A DNA stretch of 54,360 nt from an uncultured Christensenellaceae bacterium (GTDB lineage Bacteria > Bacillota > Clostridia > Christensenellales > UBA3700). Below are positions 16,941 to 24,841 of the stretch, piece after piece; the first letter of the stretch is position 1; the number at the start of each line of letters is the position of its first letter. The translations under genes and the position numbers were made by a program. Below the pieces are notes generated by a model. It was not told where the DNA came from and did not search any database. It was given only the letters and a program-made list of their open reading frames with translations. Location: positions 1 through 54,360 of the forward strand of contig CALWHJ010000011.1 in NCBI GenBank assembly GCA_944380355.1, given 5' to 3'.

Positions 16941-17561
16941 ATGATAATACAGAATTTTGTGTTGGGACTTTTGCACAACAACACTTATTTGGCAATAGAC
17001 GAGGAGAGCAAGAAGTGCTTTATAGTTGACCCTTCCACGCCCAGCGAAAAGGTCGCGGAGTATATAGAGAGCAACGGCTTGACTTTGGAAGCAGTATTGA
17101 TTACGCACGGACATTTCGACCATATAGGCGGAGCGGCTTATTTCAAAAATAAGTTCGGTGCAAAAATCTATATGAGCAAAGAAGATGAAGATTTTATTGA
17201 CAATCCCTTGAAAATAGGCAGAAAATACGAACGTTTTGATATTGACGTTTACGTCAAAGACGGAGACGTGTTGGATTTGTGCGGTCAAAAAATCAGAGTA
17301 ATTGCAACTCCCGGACATTCGGCGGGAGGAGTATGCTATGTTCTTGACGACAGCATATTTTGCGGAGATACCGTGTTTTACGAAAGCTACGGCAGATACG
17401 ATTTGAGGGGCGGAGATTTTAAAACTCTTTGCAACTCCGTAAAAAAAATTCTTTCTATGGAGGGAGATTACAGACTTTTCTGCGGACACGGAGAGATTAC
17501 AACTACGGCACACGAAAGACAATGGAATCCCGTCTATGCCGACTGTCAGGGGCTGGAGTAA
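16941..17561 (+). CDS. MBL-fold metallohydrolase (glyoxalase II-like)
   Basis: A 206-residue metallo-beta-lactamase-fold hydrolase with the dinuclear zinc motifs in order: THGHFDHIGG (HxHxDH, about 55-64), TPGHSAGG (about 123), CGDTVF (about 141) and FCGHGEIT (about 180). Families of this size are annotated as hydroxyacylglutathione hydrolase-like, but the substrate in Clostridia is not established. CGGAGTA precedes the ATG. It lies between dtd and hemZ, the common Clostridia order, and is probably part of the recJ operon because no terminator intervenes. Confidence 0.9.
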   Translation: MIIQNFVLGLLHNNTYLAIDEESKKCFIVDPSTPSEKVAEYIESNGLTLEAVLITHGHFDHIGGAAYFKNKFGAKIYMSKEDEDFIDNPLKIGRKYERFDIDVYVKDGDVLDLCGQKIRVIATPGHSAGGVCYVLDDSIFCGDTVFYESYGRYDLRGGDFKTLCNSVKKILSMEGDYRLFCGHGEITTTAHERQWNPVYADCQGLE

Positions 17562-17570
17562 ATTCAAATA

Positions 17571-19013
17571 ATGATAAAATTCGATTTTATATGCACTAAC
17601 GACGAATTTAAAAACGACTATATGGATATAGTCCGCGCTTTCTATCCTTACGTATCGGCGGAAGAGGGGGCAGACAAACTCTGTTTGTCTTTGGAAAGAA
17701 AAAACGAATTTGAATACGTGTGCGAGATAGATTTTAAGGATAAAAAAGCGAAAGAAAGTTTTTGTATAGACAAAAGATTTTTGCCCTCTTGCGACGATGA
17801 ACAGTATCAAATCAAATACCGCGCGCAAATCAAGCGTAACAGCAAAGTCGCGCTTTACGATTTTCTTTCTAATCTCACGGGAGTAAAACTCCCTTACGGG
17901 TCGTTGACGGGTATACGTCCTACAAAACTCTATCACGAATTGATAGAAAAAGGGATAAATGCGGACGAATACTTTATGAATACTCTTAAAGTCAGCGAAG
18001 AAAAAACTTCTCTCGTCAAAGATATCTGTTCAAATCAAAGAGAGTTTTACGGCGTCGGACAAGACGAAATAGACTTGTTCGTAAATATCCCTATATGCGT
18101 ATCGAGATGCGTATATTGTTCGTTTATATCCGCGCAGCTGGATAAAGTTAAAAAACTAGTTACTCCTTATACCGATTTGCTCGTAAAAGAGATTGAACTC
18201 AGCAAAAAACTGGTTAAGTCGCTCGGATTAAAAATCCGTTCTGTATACATAGGCGGAGGCACGCCCACTTCACCGGACGAGAAAAACTTCGAGAGAGTAG
18301 TCAGAGCGGCGGCTGTCGATTGCCGCGAATATACCGTAGAAGCAGGCAGACCCGATACCATAAATTCCGAAAAACTCAGGATAATGGCTGACGCGGGAGT
18401 AACCCGCATATCCGTCAATCCTCAGACGTTCAATCAGAAGACGCTGGATATCATAGGCAGAAAACACACTGTCAAGGACATATACAAAGTATATGACGAA
18501 GCGAGAAAATACAGTTTCGATATCAATACAGACCTTATAGCGATGCTTCCCGAAGAAAAATTTGACGACTTCAAATACTCTCTGGATTGCGCGCTCAAAC
18601 TTTCCCCCGAGAACATCACCGTACATACTCTCGCGCTTAAAAAAGGCTCTACTCTAAAGGTAGAAGGGTATGACAATACTAGCGAAGATACGGCTAACCG
18701 AATGGTGGATTATGCTCGCGATACTCTTTGCGGGGGAGGTTATTCGCCTTACTATATGTACAAACAAAAATATATGTCGGGCAATCTGGAAAACGTAGGT
18801 TACTGCAAGAGTAAAAAAGCCTGCATATACAATATCGATATTATGGAAGAGATATGCGGTATAATGGCTAACGGCGCGGGCGGTATATCCAAAAGGCTTT
18901 TTTCAAAAGACAGGCTAGAAAGACTCGCCAATCCCAAAGGGATTGAAATATATCTTCAGAGAGAAGAAAAAATACTCAAAGACAAAGAAGAATTTTTTTC
19001 TTTAAAGTGCTGA
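17571..19013 (+). CDS. hemZ: HemZ-like radical SAM protein (coproporphyrinogen dehydrogenase family)
   Basis: Radical S-adenosylmethionine enzyme of 480 residues. An N-terminal domain of about 160 residues contains the HemZ-type LTGIRPTKL motif. The radical SAM barrel has CVSRCVYC (about 176-183), the three cysteines binding the 4Fe-4S cluster, and GGGTPTS (about 228). HemN-family members oxidise coproporphyrinogen III, but HemZ paralogues in anaerobes may have other roles, and no haem genes are nearby. It follows the hydrolase by 9 nt, with no strong ribosome site of its own, so coupling is likely. Confidence 0.85.
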   Translation: MIKFDFICTNDEFKNDYMDIVRAFYPYVSAEEGADKLCLSLERKNEFEYVCEIDFKDKKAKESFCIDKRFLPSCDDEQYQIKYRAQIKRNSKVALYDFLSNLTGVKLPYGSLTGIRPTKLYHELIEKGINADEYFMNTLKVSEEKTSLVKDICSNQREFYGVGQDEIDLFVNIPICVSRCVYCSFISAQLDKVKKLVTPYTDLLVKEIELSKKLVKSLGLKIRSVYIGGGTPTSPDEKNFERVVRAAAVDCREYTVEAGRPDTINSEKLRIMADAGVTRISVNPQTFNQKTLDIIGRKHTVKDIYKVYDEARKYSFDINTDLIAMLPEEKFDDFKYSLDCALKLSPENITVHTLALKKGSTLKVEGYDNTSEDTANRMVDYARDTLCGGGYSPYYMYKQKYMSGNLENVGYCKSKKACIYNIDIMEEICGIMANGAGGISKRLFSKDRLERLANPKGIEIYLQREEKILKDKEEFFSLKC

Positions 19014-19135
19014 ATAGAAAATCGCAGAGTTTTTCGGAAAATACAAATTTGTCGGGTATTTACATAATTAAACGGGAAGTCTTTGACAGTAATCTCAATT
19101 TATATAAATAATAATGAATTTATACCGCTATTTGC

Positions 19136-19164
19136 TTGCGCGGCGTAAATTTTTATGCTAATAT
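19136..19164 (+). promoter_or_regulatory. Promoter of rpsO
   Basis: TTGCGC (19136-19141), 17-nt spacer, TAATAT (19159-19164). Confidence 0.6.
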
Positions 19165-19169
19165 ACTTG

Positions 19170-19262
19170 TGTAACGGTTAATGACCGTACGGTTAACGCG
19201 ACTAGGTTTTGCAAATCTCCAATGTACTACTTGGTCGTCGCTAAATTAACAATTTCAAAAGG
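19170..19262 (+). promoter_or_regulatory. Structured rpsO 5' leader, candidate S15 autoregulatory site
   Basis: About 100 nt of leader precede rpsO. ACGGT (19174-19178) and ACCGT (19184-19188) form a small hairpin. ACGGTTA is directly repeated at 19174 and 19189, giving ACCGT two possible partners. GCGAC near 19197 can pair with GTCGC near 19239. S15 leaders in several phyla bind S15 and repress translation. Repression here is an inference; only the pairing potential is seen. Confidence 0.4.
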
Positions 19263-19273
19263 AGGATAAAAAA

Positions 19274-19552
19274 ATGGAAATTGTAGACGTTAAGAATATG
19301 ACGAAGCAAGAAGTTTTGACAGCTTTCGCTAAGCACGAGGGAGACACCGGTTCCCCTGAAGTTCAAATCGCTCTTTTGACTCAGAGAATTCTTCAACTCA
19401 ACGACCACTTTGCTCAGCACAAAAACGACTTCCACTCCAGAAGAGGTCTTTTGCAAATGGTAGGTAAGAGAAGAAGTATGCTCAAGTACCTCAAAGATAC
19501 CGATATCGAACGTTATCGTGAACTTATCGCAAGACTCGGCATCAGAAAGTAA
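19274..19552 (+). CDS. rpsO: 30S ribosomal protein S15
   Basis: Small-subunit protein that binds 16S rRNA helices in the central domain. 92 residues, slightly longer than the usual 89 at the N-terminus. The family core [20 protein letters not shown] and the [12 protein letters not shown] and KRRSMLKYL segments are intact. AAAGGAGG lies ten nt before the ATG. The rpsO-pnp pair is conserved across bacteria. Confidence 0.98.
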   Translation: MEIVDVKNMTKQEVLTAFAKHEGDTGSPEVQIALLTQRILQLNDHFAQHKNDFHSRRGLLQMVGKRRSMLKYLKDTDIERYRELIARLGIRK

Positions 19553-19559
19553 AAAATTC

Positions 19560-19588
19560 GGGGCGTCGTTTGACACCCCTTATTTTTT
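19560..19588 (+). terminator. Hairpin between rpsO and pnp, probable terminator
   Basis: GGGG-C-GTC, loop GTTT, GAC-A-CCCC (one internal mismatch), then TTATTTTTT. It may be partial, allowing some readthrough into pnp. Confidence 0.75.
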
Positions 19589-19648
19589 GAATTTTCGTCT
19601 GAAAATCACTCACAAAGATTAAATTACTAATTATTGGAGGTTAGTTTG

Positions 19649-21733
19649 ATGATAGATAAAAAGATTTTCAAAACCACTATCGGCGGTAGAGAAGTTACCG
19701 TTGAGACAGGTGCTTATTGTGGTATGAGCAACGGCAGCTGTATCGTAAGATGTGGTGACACTGTCGTAATGGTAAACGTTACAATGGCTAAGACGCAGAG
19801 AGACGGTATCGACTTTTTCCCTCTCGGATGCGACTACGAAGAAAAGATGTATGCCGTTGGTAAGATTCCGGGGGGATTCAAAAAGCGTGAAGGCAGAGCA
19901 AGCGATAAGGCTATTCTTACTTCGAGACTTATCGACAGACCTCTCCGTCCTCTTTTCCCTAAGGGCTTCTTCAACGACGTAGCAGTAGTTGCTACCAGCC
20001 TTTCGGTAGACCCCGATATCCCGCCCGAGATTTATGCTATGATAGGTAGCTCTATCGCTCTCAGCATATCCGATATTCCTTTTGCAGGACCTACGGGCTC
20101 TGTTGTAGTAGGTTACGTTGACGGTCAGTACGTCATCAACCCCAACAGCGAGCAGAGAGACAAGTCCAGACTTCACCTCTCTTTGAGCGGTACCAAAGAA
20201 GCTATTCTTATGGTTGAGGCAGGCGCAAACGAGCTTACCGAAGACGAGATGATAGGCGCAATACTTTTCGGTCACGAAGAAATCAAGAAAATCGTTGCGT
20301 TTATCGAAGATATTCAAAAACAAATCGGCAAAGAAAAGATTGTTCCCGAGCTTTATCATCCTCAAGAGGAAATCGAGAAAGCAGTCAAGGAATATGCTGA
20401 CAAGAAGATGGACGCCGTTCTCGAAAACTTCAACAGACAGGACAGAGAAAAGGCTGAAGACGCTCTCGATAAGGACGTATTCGAACACTTTGCAGAGCAG
20501 TTCCCCGACGGCAAGAAGGATATCGCAGAGACTTTGTATGCTATGAAGAAAGCTAAAGTCAGAGCTAAGATTCTTGACAAGGGTATCAGACCCGACGGTA
20601 GAAGTCTCGAAGAAATCAGACCTATTTGGTGCGAAGTCGGCATTTTGCCCAGAGTTCACGGCAGCGGCGTATTTACCAGAGGTCAGACTCAGGTAATGAC
20701 GATATGTACTCTCGGCAGTCTCTCCGAAGTTCAGAAACTCGAAGGTCTTGACGACGAAGTATGCAAGAGATATATCCATCACTACAATATGCCCCCTTAC
20801 AGCACGGGCGAAGCTAAGCCTTTGAAGAGCCCCGGCAGACGTGAAATCGGTCACGGCGCACTCGCTGAGAGAGCACTCGAGCCTATGCTTCCTTCCGTAG
20901 AGAGTTTCCCTTACGCTATCCGTACCGTAAGTGAGGTTATCTCTTCCAACGGTTCTACCTCTCAGGCTTCCGTATGCGGTTCTACGCTCGCTCTCATGGA
21001 CGCAGGTGTTCCTATCAAAAAGCCTGTCGCAGGCGTTGCTATGGGTCTTATCTCCAACGAAGACAAATCTAAGATTTCCGTCCTCACCGATATTCAGGGA
21101 CTCGAAGACTTCTTCGGCGATATGGACTTCAAGGTAGCAGGTACCGAGGACGGTATTACCGCTATTCAGATGGATATCAAAATCAAGGGTATCAACGAGG
21201 AAATCCTCAGAAAGGCACTTGCTCAGGCTAAGAAAGGCAGACTCTTCATTCTCAACAAGATGCTCGAAGTTTTGCCCGCTCCCAGAAAGTCGCTTTCCAA
21301 GTACGCTCCCAAGATTGTTTCATTCTCTATAGACCCTAACAAGATTAAGGACGTTATCGGCAGCGGCGGTAAGGTAATCAATAAGATTATCGACGAAACA
21401 GGCGTTAAAATCGATATCGACGACTACGGCAACGTACTCGTATCCGGTATTGACGAGGATAAGATTGCAAGAGCTAAGCAGATTATCGACCTCATTGTAA
21501 ACGACCCTGAAGTAGGCGAAGTATTCGAAGGTACCGTTGTAAGAATTATGTCTTTCGGCGCATTCGTTGAAATCGCACCCGGAAAGGACGCTATGATTCA
21601 CATCTCCAAGCTCAAGAAAGAGAGAGTAGAGAAAGTCGAAGACGTAGTAAATATCGGGGACAAGGTAAAGGTTAAAGTAACCGAAATTACCGAAAAGGGC
21701 ATTGCTTTGAGACTTCTAGAAGTTCTTAAGTAA
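19649..21733 (+). CDS. pnp: Polyribonucleotide nucleotidyltransferase (PNPase)
   Basis: Phosphorolytic 3'-5' exoribonuclease of mRNA turnover, 694 residues. Two RNase PH-like domains (first about 10-140, second with the FTRGQTQVMTICTLGS region near 345) flank an alpha-helical domain. A KH domain follows (KIKDVIGSGGKVINKIIDE, about 561-579), then an S1 domain (GTVVRIMSFGAFVEIAPG onward). The start is ATG at 19649 after TTGGAGG; an in-frame TTG at 19634 is within that ribosome site. It follows rpsO as in most bacteria. RNase Y is encoded further along in this window. Confidence 0.97.
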   Translation: MIDKKIFKTTIGGREVTVETGAYCGMSNGSCIVRCGDTVVMVNVTMAKTQRDGIDFFPLGCDYEEKMYAVGKIPGGFKKREGRASDKAILTSRLIDRPLRPLFPKGFFNDVAVVATSLSVDPDIPPEIYAMIGSSIALSISDIPFAGPTGSVVVGYVDGQYVINPNSEQRDKSRLHLSLSGTKEAILMVEAGANELTEDEMIGAILFGHEEIKKIVAFIEDIQKQIGKEKIVPELYHPQEEIEKAVKEYADKKMDAVLENFNRQDREKAEDALDKDVFEHFAEQFPDGKKDIAETLYAMKKAKVRAKILDKGIRPDGRSLEEIRPIWCEVGILPRVHGSGVFTRGQTQVMTICTLGSLSEVQKLEGLDDEVCKRYIHHYNMPPYSTGEAKPLKSPGRREIGHGALAERALEPMLPSVESFPYAIRTVSEVISSNGSTSQASVCGSTLALMDAGVPIKKPVAGVAMGLISNEDKSKISVLTDIQGLEDFFGDMDFKVAGTEDGITAIQMDIKIKGINEEILRKALAQAKKGRLFILNKMLEVLPAPRKSLSKYAPKIVSFSIDPNKIKDVIGSGGKVINKIIDETGVKIDIDDYGNVLVSGIDEDKIARAKQIIDLIVNDPEVGEVFEGTVVRIMSFGAFVEIAPGKDAMIHISKLKKERVEKVEDVVNIGDKVKVKVTEITEKGIALRLLEVLK

Positions 21734-21751
21734 TTCAACAAAACAACAATG

Positions 21752-21785
21752 AAAACGGAAGTATGTAAGTGCTTCCGTTTTTTAT
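21752..21785 (+). terminator. Intrinsic terminator after pnp
   Basis: AAAACGGAAG (21752-21761) and CTTCCGTTTT (21772-21781) form a 10-bp stem followed by TT and a T-rich tail. Confidence 0.85.
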
Positions 21786-21869
21786 ATGGTGGGGGAGCGA
21801 TATTTAATATATTCAGAAGTAAAAAACATAAATCATACAGCAGTCGCATAGTATTTTTTGAGGTGAATT

Positions 21870-22592
21870 ATGCTAAGAAAAATAAAAATGCACAGTGCCG
21901 TCACTAATGTATTGATTATCGGTATTCTCATAGGACTTGCTGTTGTCAGCTTTTCCAATCAATATACGTCTTTGGTAGACGCTCCGGGGAGCGACAGACC
22001 CTATTACAAGGGTAATACTGCGCGCGGAGAAGTCGCGCTTATGATAAACGTATATTGGGGTACGGAGTATATCGAAGATATGCTCGAAGTGCTTGATAAG
22101 CATAATGCAAAAGCGACGTTTTTCGTAGGCGGAAGTTGGGCAAATTCAAATCCCGACCTATTGAGAGAAATTATATCCAAAGGACACGAGGTCGGCAATC
22201 ACGGATATTTTCATAAAGACCACGCAAAGCTAAATTACGAACAAAACAAGGCGGAGATTACCTCTACAAACACGCTTGTAAAAGCTATAGCCGATTACGA
22301 AATAACGCTTTTCGCACCTCCTTCAGGAAGCTATAACAATACTACTCTCGAAGTTGCGGCAAGTCTGGGAATGCCCGTAATAATGTGGAGCAGGGATACT
22401 GTCGACTGGAGGGATAAGGACAGCTCTCTCGTATATACGAGAGCAACCAATAAAATTCAGGCGGGTGATATGATTTTAATGCACCCTACGGCGCACACGC
22501 TTGCGGCTTTGGGAGATATCCTAAAGTATTACGAAGATAATTCTCTGACCCCTGTAACGGTATCGCAAATCATAAGCGAGCAGACAATCTAG
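21870..22592 (+). CDS. ylxY: YlxY-like polysaccharide deacetylase-fold protein, divergent active site
   Basis: A 240-residue protein with an N-terminal membrane anchor or signal (about 12-28) and a NodB-homology domain facing outside. Of the NodB motifs, the metal-binding HGYFH (His111, His115), the APPSGSYN stretch and the ILMHPT His are present. The usual catalytic TFDDG is replaced by MINVYWGTEY (58-67). The same replacement is characteristic of YlxY. Gene order pnp-ylxY-M16 protease matches Bacillus exactly. The missing aspartates mean normal deacetylase activity is doubtful. GAGGTG precedes the ATG. Confidence 0.88.
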   Translation: MLRKIKMHSAVTNVLIIGILIGLAVVSFSNQYTSLVDAPGSDRPYYKGNTARGEVALMINVYWGTEYIEDMLEVLDKHNAKATFFVGGSWANSNPDLLREIISKGHEVGNHGYFHKDHAKLNYEQNKAEITSTNTLVKAIADYEITLFAPPSGSYNNTTLEVAASLGMPVIMWSRDTVDWRDKDSSLVYTRATNKIQAGDMILMHPTAHTLAALGDILKYYEDNSLTPVTVSQIISEQTI

Positions 22593-22807
22593 CGAGTAAA
22601 TTATTTAAGTGTAAAGGAAGTATATAAAAATCAAAAAAGTTAAAATATCAAATTATAGTATTTGAGCGATTGTATTTAAGTGTTTAGCGGAAATTGCAAA
22701 ACGTGTTTCTATGTCTTATCTTTGGCGTAGTATTTAGTCGGATTACGCATAGGATAAGGGCAGAGAATATTTGTTGTATTTATTGCAAATGCCGTGTATT
22801 TTTGTGC

Positions 22808-22836
22808 TTTACTATTGTAAATAATTATAGTATAAT
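22808..22836 (+). promoter_or_regulatory. Promoter of the M16 protease gene
   Basis: TTTACT (22808-22813), 17-nt spacer, TATAAT (22831-22836). The stretch 22593-22807 has no supported gene or terminator. Confidence 0.75.
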
Positions 22837-22862
22837 AAATTGACTGATTCAGAGAGGTTGAT

Positions 22863-24116
22863 ATGAACGAAATATACAGATTTAAGAGCGGACTAAGACT
22901 CGCTTACAAATATTCTCCTTCTGTGAGAAGCGTAGGTATTGCCGTAATGACTTGCGTAGGAAGTGCAAACGAAACTCCTGAAAACAACGGTATATCGCAT
23001 TTTATCGAGCATATGTTTTTCAAGGGTACTAAATCGAAAAATTCTTTTGAGATAGTCGAATACGTTGACGGAATAGGTGCGCAAATCAATGCTTTTACCT
23101 CAAAACAGACTACTTGTTTTTATACTTTGTCAATAAACACTCAGGCAGAAAACTGCGCTTCTATTCTGAGCGAGATTATGTTTGATTCCACTTTTGACGA
23201 AGAGGAAATGAAGAGAGAAAAGGGCGTCGTACTCGAAGAAATATCTATGTGCGAGGACGATAACAGCGACCTTGTAATGGACGTATTAAGCGATTGCTAT
23301 TTTGGAAAAAATTCTCTCGGAATGACTATTTTGGGCGAGAGAAAAAATATAAAATCCTTTACCCGTGACGATTTAATCAATTATATTAAGAAAAATTACT
23401 GCGCGGAGACTACGGTGGTTTCGATAGCGGGCAATATAGAATTCGATAAGGCTAAAGAGCTAGTCGAGAAGTATTTCGAGGGCAGATTTTCGTCAAATTG
23501 CAAAAGAGAGTGGCAGGACAAAGAGTGCGTTACCGTACCTTGCGTAAAGAGCAAAATAAAGGATATCGAACAGTCTAATATCGCTATCGGTTTGCCGGGA
23601 CTTACTTACGACAGCAAACTTTCTATGGCAGAATTGCTCGTCAATACGGTAGTCGGCGGCGGAATGAGCTCCAGACTCTTTCAGGAAGTCAGAGAAAAAA
23701 GAGGACTTGCATACAACGTGTATACCTACAATTCGTCTTATATCAACAACGGACTTATGTCGCTGTATATCGGTACAAATGTCGAATCTGTCAAAAAATC
23801 CGTGGACTGCACTTTGAAACTAATTGAAGAACTCAGAAAAAACGGACTTACTCAGCGCGAACTCGAAAGAGGAAGAGAACAACTCAAAGGCTCGTATGTT
23901 TTGGGGCAGGAGAGTACGGGCGTTATGATGAGAGTAAACGCTAAAAACGTACTTTTTACCGATAAGCCTTTCGATATTGACGCAAAAATAAAGGAGATAG
24001 AGAATATTACTCTTGCAGATACAAAAGCGGTAATAGACTTTACCTACGATATGACAAAAGCCAGCCTTGCCTATATAGGCAAAAAACCCGATTGCGATAT
24101 AACTAAACTAATATGA
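22863..24116 (+). CDS. M16 family zinc peptidase (YmxG/MlpA-like)
   Basis: Pitrilysin-type zinc protease of 417 residues. The inverted zinc motif is HFIEH (about 46-50), with the downstream glutamate in the KGVVLEEI helix (about 118-125). The C-terminal non-catalytic half includes the GLAYNVYTYNSSYINNG substrate-binding region. It is the usual neighbour of ylxY and pnp in Bacillota; in Bacillus the homologue sits in the same place. GAGAGG precedes the ATG, and the stop overlaps the next gene (ATGA). Natural substrates are not established. Confidence 0.92.
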   Translation: MNEIYRFKSGLRLAYKYSPSVRSVGIAVMTCVGSANETPENNGISHFIEHMFFKGTKSKNSFEIVEYVDGIGAQINAFTSKQTTCFYTLSINTQAENCASILSEIMFDSTFDEEEMKREKGVVLEEISMCEDDNSDLVMDVLSDCYFGKNSLGMTILGERKNIKSFTRDDLINYIKKNYCAETTVVSIAGNIEFDKAKELVEKYFEGRFSSNCKREWQDKECVTVPCVKSKIKDIEQSNIAIGLPGLTYDSKLSMAELLVNTVVGGGMSSRLFQEVREKRGLAYNVYTYNSSYINNGLMSLYIGTNVESVKKSVDCTLKLIEELRKNGLTQRELERGREQLKGSYVLGQESTGVMMRVNAKNVLFTDKPFDIDAKIKEIENITLADTKAVIDFTYDMTKASLAYIGKKPDCDITKLI

Positions 24117-24601
24117 AAATAAGACGTATGAGTGAAAGCGATGCGCAAAAAGCGCATAAAGTGTTTTATGACGCGGTGCACGCAGTTGACGAAACATATT
24201 ATTCGGCAGAACAAAAATCGGCTTGGGCACCCGAGGAGTATGACGAGGCAAGTTTTTGCCGACGAGTCAGTTCGGGCTTTGCTTTAGTTGCAGTGGATAC
24301 AGATGCCAACGGCGAAGAAACTATTGTTGCTTACGGAAATATAGACGAAAGCGGATATATAGACCATTTGTACGTCACGGGAAAGCAACAGGGAAAAGGA
24401 ATAGGCAACGTTTTATGCGACGAACTGGAAAATTATGCGACTGAAAAAGGCGTAAAGCGTTTGACGGTACACGCTTCGCTCAACGCAAAAGAATTCTTTT
24501 TATCCAGAGGATATAAGCTTGTCAGTCAAAGAAAAGTGGTGCGAAAGGGCATTGAAATGGTTAATTATCTGATGGAAAAGCCGGTCGCGACTGAGGTTTA
24601 G
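24113..24601 (+). CDS. GNAT family N-acetyltransferase
   Basis: A 162-residue acetyl-CoA-dependent acetyltransferase. The acetyl-CoA-binding segment is IDHLYVTGKQQGKGIGNVL (about 79-97, with the Q/R-x-x-G-x-G/A pattern as QQGKGIG), followed by the LTVHASLNAKEFFLSRGYK block. It resembles the PhnO/YafP-type small acetyltransferases, but the acceptor is unknown. Four-base overlap with the protease gene makes it the second gene of that operon. Confidence 0.85.
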   Translation: MKIRRMSESDAQKAHKVFYDAVHAVDETYYSAEQKSAWAPEEYDEASFCRRVSSGFALVAVDTDANGEETIVAYGNIDESGYIDHLYVTGKQQGKGIGNVLCDELENYATEKGVKRLTVHASLNAKEFFLSRGYKLVSQRKVVRKGIEMVNYLMEKPVATEV

Positions 24602-24671
24602 CGCGGTACGGCTTATAAACGGTTTAATCTATAACCGAATTTATAAAATATCAAAAAAATATTTAAAACAT

Positions 24672-24697
24672 AAAAGCGCGGCAAAACGCGCTTTTTT
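24672..24697 (+). terminator. Intrinsic terminator after the acetyltransferase gene
   Basis: AAAAGCGCG, loop GCAAAA, CGCGCTTTT (9 perfect pairs), then TT. Confidence 0.88.
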
Positions 24698-24781
24698 AAC
24701 ATATTTTGTATAAAAATTCTCAAATTTGGTACTTATTTTAACGTCGGATAAGTTATTATTTATTATAATATAATATTTTTA

Positions 24782-24811
24782 TTGAAATTTGCTTTCCTAA
24801 TGTGATATAAT
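24782..24811 (+). promoter_or_regulatory. Promoter of ftsK
   Basis: TTGAAA (24782-24787), 18-nt spacer, TATAAT (24806-24811). A second TATAAT at 24813 is an alternative -10. Confidence 0.6.
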
Positions 24812-24841
24812 TTATAATGTGTGAAAGTAAGGAGTTATTCT

